In this document: positions 12,119-13,999 of the stretch, piece after piece
Layout: every line of letters starts with the position of its first letter
How positions within the stretch are numbered: position 1 is the first letter of the stretch
Origin: Rhodospirillales bacterium
Lineage (GTDB): Bacteria; Pseudomonadota; Alphaproteobacteria; CACIAM-22H2
Direction of reading: 5' to 3'
NCBI GenBank assembly: GCA_016195145.1
Contig: JACQAF010000078.1
Location: forward strand, 1 to 13,999
Length of the DNA stretch: 13,999 bases
Notes under the pieces: model-generated
The model's input: only the letters and a program-made list of their open reading frames with translations
Databases searched by the model: none
What the model was told of the DNA's origin: nothing
Position numbers and translations under genes: made by a program

Positions 12119-13999
12119 TCAGGCTTGGGGAACCTTGGCCTCTTGGCTGACTTTAGCGATGGCCTCGGCCAGCGCAAGCGTTTCTTGCGCCTCGCCGCCC
12201 AAACGGCGGATCGCCACCGTCCGGGTGTCCGCCTCGCGCCGGCCGACGACGAACATCAGCGGCGTCTTGGCGAGCGCGTGTTCGCGCACCTTATAGCCGA
12301 TTTTCTCGTTGCGCAGGTCGAGCTCGACCCGCAGCCCGGCGGCTTCGAGCTCGGCCGCAACGTCGCGGGCGTATTTGTCGGCGTCGGAGACGATGGTCGC
12401 CACCACCGCCTGAACGGGATTGAGCCAGAGCGGCAGTCGGCCGGCGTAATGCTCGATCAGCACGCCGATAAAGCGCTCGAACGAGCCGAGCATGGCGCGG
12501 TGGAGCATGACCGGCCGGTGCTTCTGGCCGTCCTCGCCGACATAGGTGGCGTCGAGCCGTTCGGGCAGGACGAAATCGACCTGCAAGGTGCCGCACTGCC
12601 AGTCGCGCCCGATGGCGTCGCGCAATACGAATTCGAGCTTGGGGCCGTAAAACGCCCCTTCGCCGGGATTGAGCACGAGCTTGAGGCCGGCGGCCTTGGC
12701 CGCGTCCTGGAGCGCGTGTTCGGCCTTGTCCCAGATCGCGTCCGCTCCGGCGCGGGTCGGCGGGCGGTCGGCGAACTTCACCAGCACGTCGGTGAAGCCG
12801 AGATCGGCATAGACCGAGCGCAGGAGATCGCAGAAACGGATGCTTTCCGCGGTGATCTGGTCCTCGGTGCAGAAGATATGCGCGTCGTCCTGGGTGAAGG
12901 CGCGCACGCGCATGATGCCGTGCAGCGCACCCGACGGCTCGTAGCGATGGCACGAGCCGAATTCGGCCATGCGGATCGGCAGATCGCGATAGCTTTTGAG
13001 GCCTTGGCGGAAGATCTGCACCGCGCCGGGGCAGTTCATCGGCTTGATCGCGTAGACGCGGTCGCCTTCGGCCTCGCTCGCCCCTTCGGCGCGCGGCGTG
13101 GCAAGGAACATCGCATCCTTGAACTTGTCCCAGTGGCCCGACGCCTCCCACAGCTTGCGATCGACGAGCTGCGGCGTCTTTACCTCGACATAGCCGTCGC
13201 GCTCCAGCCGCATCCGGATATAGGCCTCGATGGTGCGGAACAGCGTCCAGCCCTTGGGGTGCCAGAAGATCGAGCCGACTGCCTCTTCCTGGATGTGGAA
13301 TAGCCCCATCTCGCGGCCCAGCCGCCGGTGGTCGCGGCGCTCGGCCTCTTCGAGACGGTGGAGATAGGCCTTGAGCTGCGCCTCGTCCGGCCAAGCCGTG
13401 CCGTAGATGCGCTGCAGCTGCGCGTTGCGCGCGTCGCCGCGCCAGTAGGCGCCCGACAGCTTCATCAGCTTGAACGCCTTGCCGAGCTTGGCGGTCGAGG
13501 GCAGATGCGGGCCTGTGCACAGATCGAGCCAGTCGCCCTGGCGATAGATCGAGATCGGCTCGTCGGCGGCCATCTGTTCGATCCATTCGGCCTTGTATTT
13601 CTCGCCCTTGCCCTTGAAGAAGCGGGTCGCCTCCTCGCGGTCCCAAATCTCGCGCACGATCTCCTCGTTGCGCTCGACGATCTCGCGCATGCGCGCCTCG
13701 ATTTTAGGAAAATCGTCGGGCGTAAACGCCTCGGCGCGCACGAAGTCGTAATAGAACCCGTCCTCGGTCGCCGGGCCGAAGGTCACTTGCGTGCCGGGAA
13801 ACAGTTCCTGCACCGCCTCGGCGAGCACATGCGCCGCGTCGTGGCGGATCAGTTCCAGCGCCTCGGGCGATCTGGCGGTGACGATCTCGACCGCAGCATC
13901 GGATTCGACGACCGATTTCAGGTCCTTGAGCGTTCCGTCGACCTTGATAGCGAGCGCCGCCTTGGCAAGCCCGGGCCCGATCGCCTGGGCGATATCGAG
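12119..13999 (-). CDS. thrS: Threonine-tRNA ligase (5' end outside the window)
   Basis: Charges tRNA-Thr and removes mischarged serine. The reading frame is open to the right edge, so the first part is cut off; 626 residues are visible and perhaps 20-25 are missing. In order: the end of the TGS domain (KVDGTLKDLKSVV); the editing domain with its HDAAH pair (visible residues 53-57) and DLCTGPHLPS; the class II core with MNCPG (Cys codon 13031-13033, a zinc ligand in the family), RYEPSGALHGIMRVRAFTQ, DDAHIF and MLHRAMLGSFERFIGVLIEH; and the anticodon-binding domain from WLNPVQAVVATI to the end. All class II and editing landmarks seen are intact. A GTG at 13828 is internal, not the start, because conserved editing residues lie upstream of it. 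It is the first visible gene of the thrS-infC block. Confidence 0.96.
   Translation of the reverse strand, partial: LDIAQAIGPGLAKAALAIKVDGTLKDLKSVVESDAAVEIVTARSPEALELIRHDAAHVLAEAVQELFPGTQVTFGPATEDGFYYDFVRAEAFTPDDFPKIEARMREIVERNEEIVREIWDREEATRFFKGKGEKYKAEWIEQMAADEPISIYRQGDWLDLCTGPHLPSTAKLGKAFKLMKLSGAYWRGDARNAQLQRIYGTAWPDEAQLKAYLHRLEEAERRDHRRLGREMGLFHIQEEAVGSIFWHPKGWTLFRTIEAYIRMRLERDGYVEVKTPQLVDRKLWEASGHWDKFKDAMFLATPRAEGASEAEGDRVYAIKPMNCPGAVQIFRQGLKSYRDLPIRMAEFGSCHRYEPSGALHGIMRVRAFTQDDAHIFCTEDQITAESIRFCDLLRSVYADLGFTDVLVKFADRPPTRAGADAIWDKAEHALQDAAKAAGLKLVLNPGEGAFYGPKLEFVLRDAIGRDWQCGTLQVDFVLPERLDATYVGEDGQKHRPVMLHRAMLGSFERFIGVLIEHYAGRLPLWLNPVQAVVATIVSDADKYARDVAAELEAAGLRVELDLRNEKIGYKVREHALAKTPLMFVVGRREADTRTVAIRRLGGEAQETLALAEAIAKVSQEAKVPQA

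Noticed and set aside
11981..13303. Long plus-strand open frame opposite thrS
   Set aside because: The opposite strand encodes ThrRS with all expected motifs; the plus frame reads as an antisense artefact rich in Arg, Gly and Asp.
1..13999. Phage, toxin-antitoxin, CRISPR, secretion or defence system
   Set aside because: Apart from the hydrolase, the VOC gene and the XRE regulator, every gene is a recognised translation, ribosome-assembly or proline gene. No repeat array, integrase, transposase or att-like duplication was seen.

Overview
The window is chromosomal housekeeping DNA from a high-GC alphaproteobacterium. The gene content and order point there: rplU-rpmA-obgE-proBA, the block thrS-infC-rpmI-rplT-pheS-pheT, an L21 protein with an Ala/Lys/Pro tail, and a PraR/PhrR-type XRE regulator. 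I cannot place it to genus. I see no mobile element, CRISPR array, tRNA or rRNA.

Left half (plus strand): a frameshifted Ntn-type amide hydrolase of the acid ceramidase/NAAA kind (92-1098); a near-consensus promoter (1133-1160); rplU and rpmA, closed by a strong intrinsic terminator (2016-2047); then obgE, proB and proA, joined by GTGA and ATGA start/stop overlaps. A small, lower-GC VOC/bleomycin-resistance-like gene (5679-6110) follows proA, where many alphaproteobacteria would carry nadD-rsfS-rlmH.

Right half (minus strand, read from the right end): thrS (5' end outside the window), infC, an XRE regulator behind an AT-rich control region, rpmI-rplT with their own promoter and a structured leader, a terminator or attenuator, and pheS-pheT. 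The two halves meet tail to tail at about 6110-6180.

The genes serve translation (L20, L21, L27, L35, IF3, Thr-tRNA and Phe-tRNA synthetases, the ribosome-assembly GTPase Obg) and the first two steps of proline synthesis.

I found no convincing new multi-gene system. The points most worth checking are: infC is broken, lacking about 59 bases net at the start of its C-terminal domain; infC appears to start at an AUC codon behind a strong Shine-Dalgarno; the hydrolase has lost one base just before its predicted catalytic Asn; the rpmI leader carries three hairpins, one a cUUCGg hairpin beside the Shine-Dalgarno; and an AT-rich control region precedes the XRE gene. Two broken genes in 14 kb could be real decay or assembly error.
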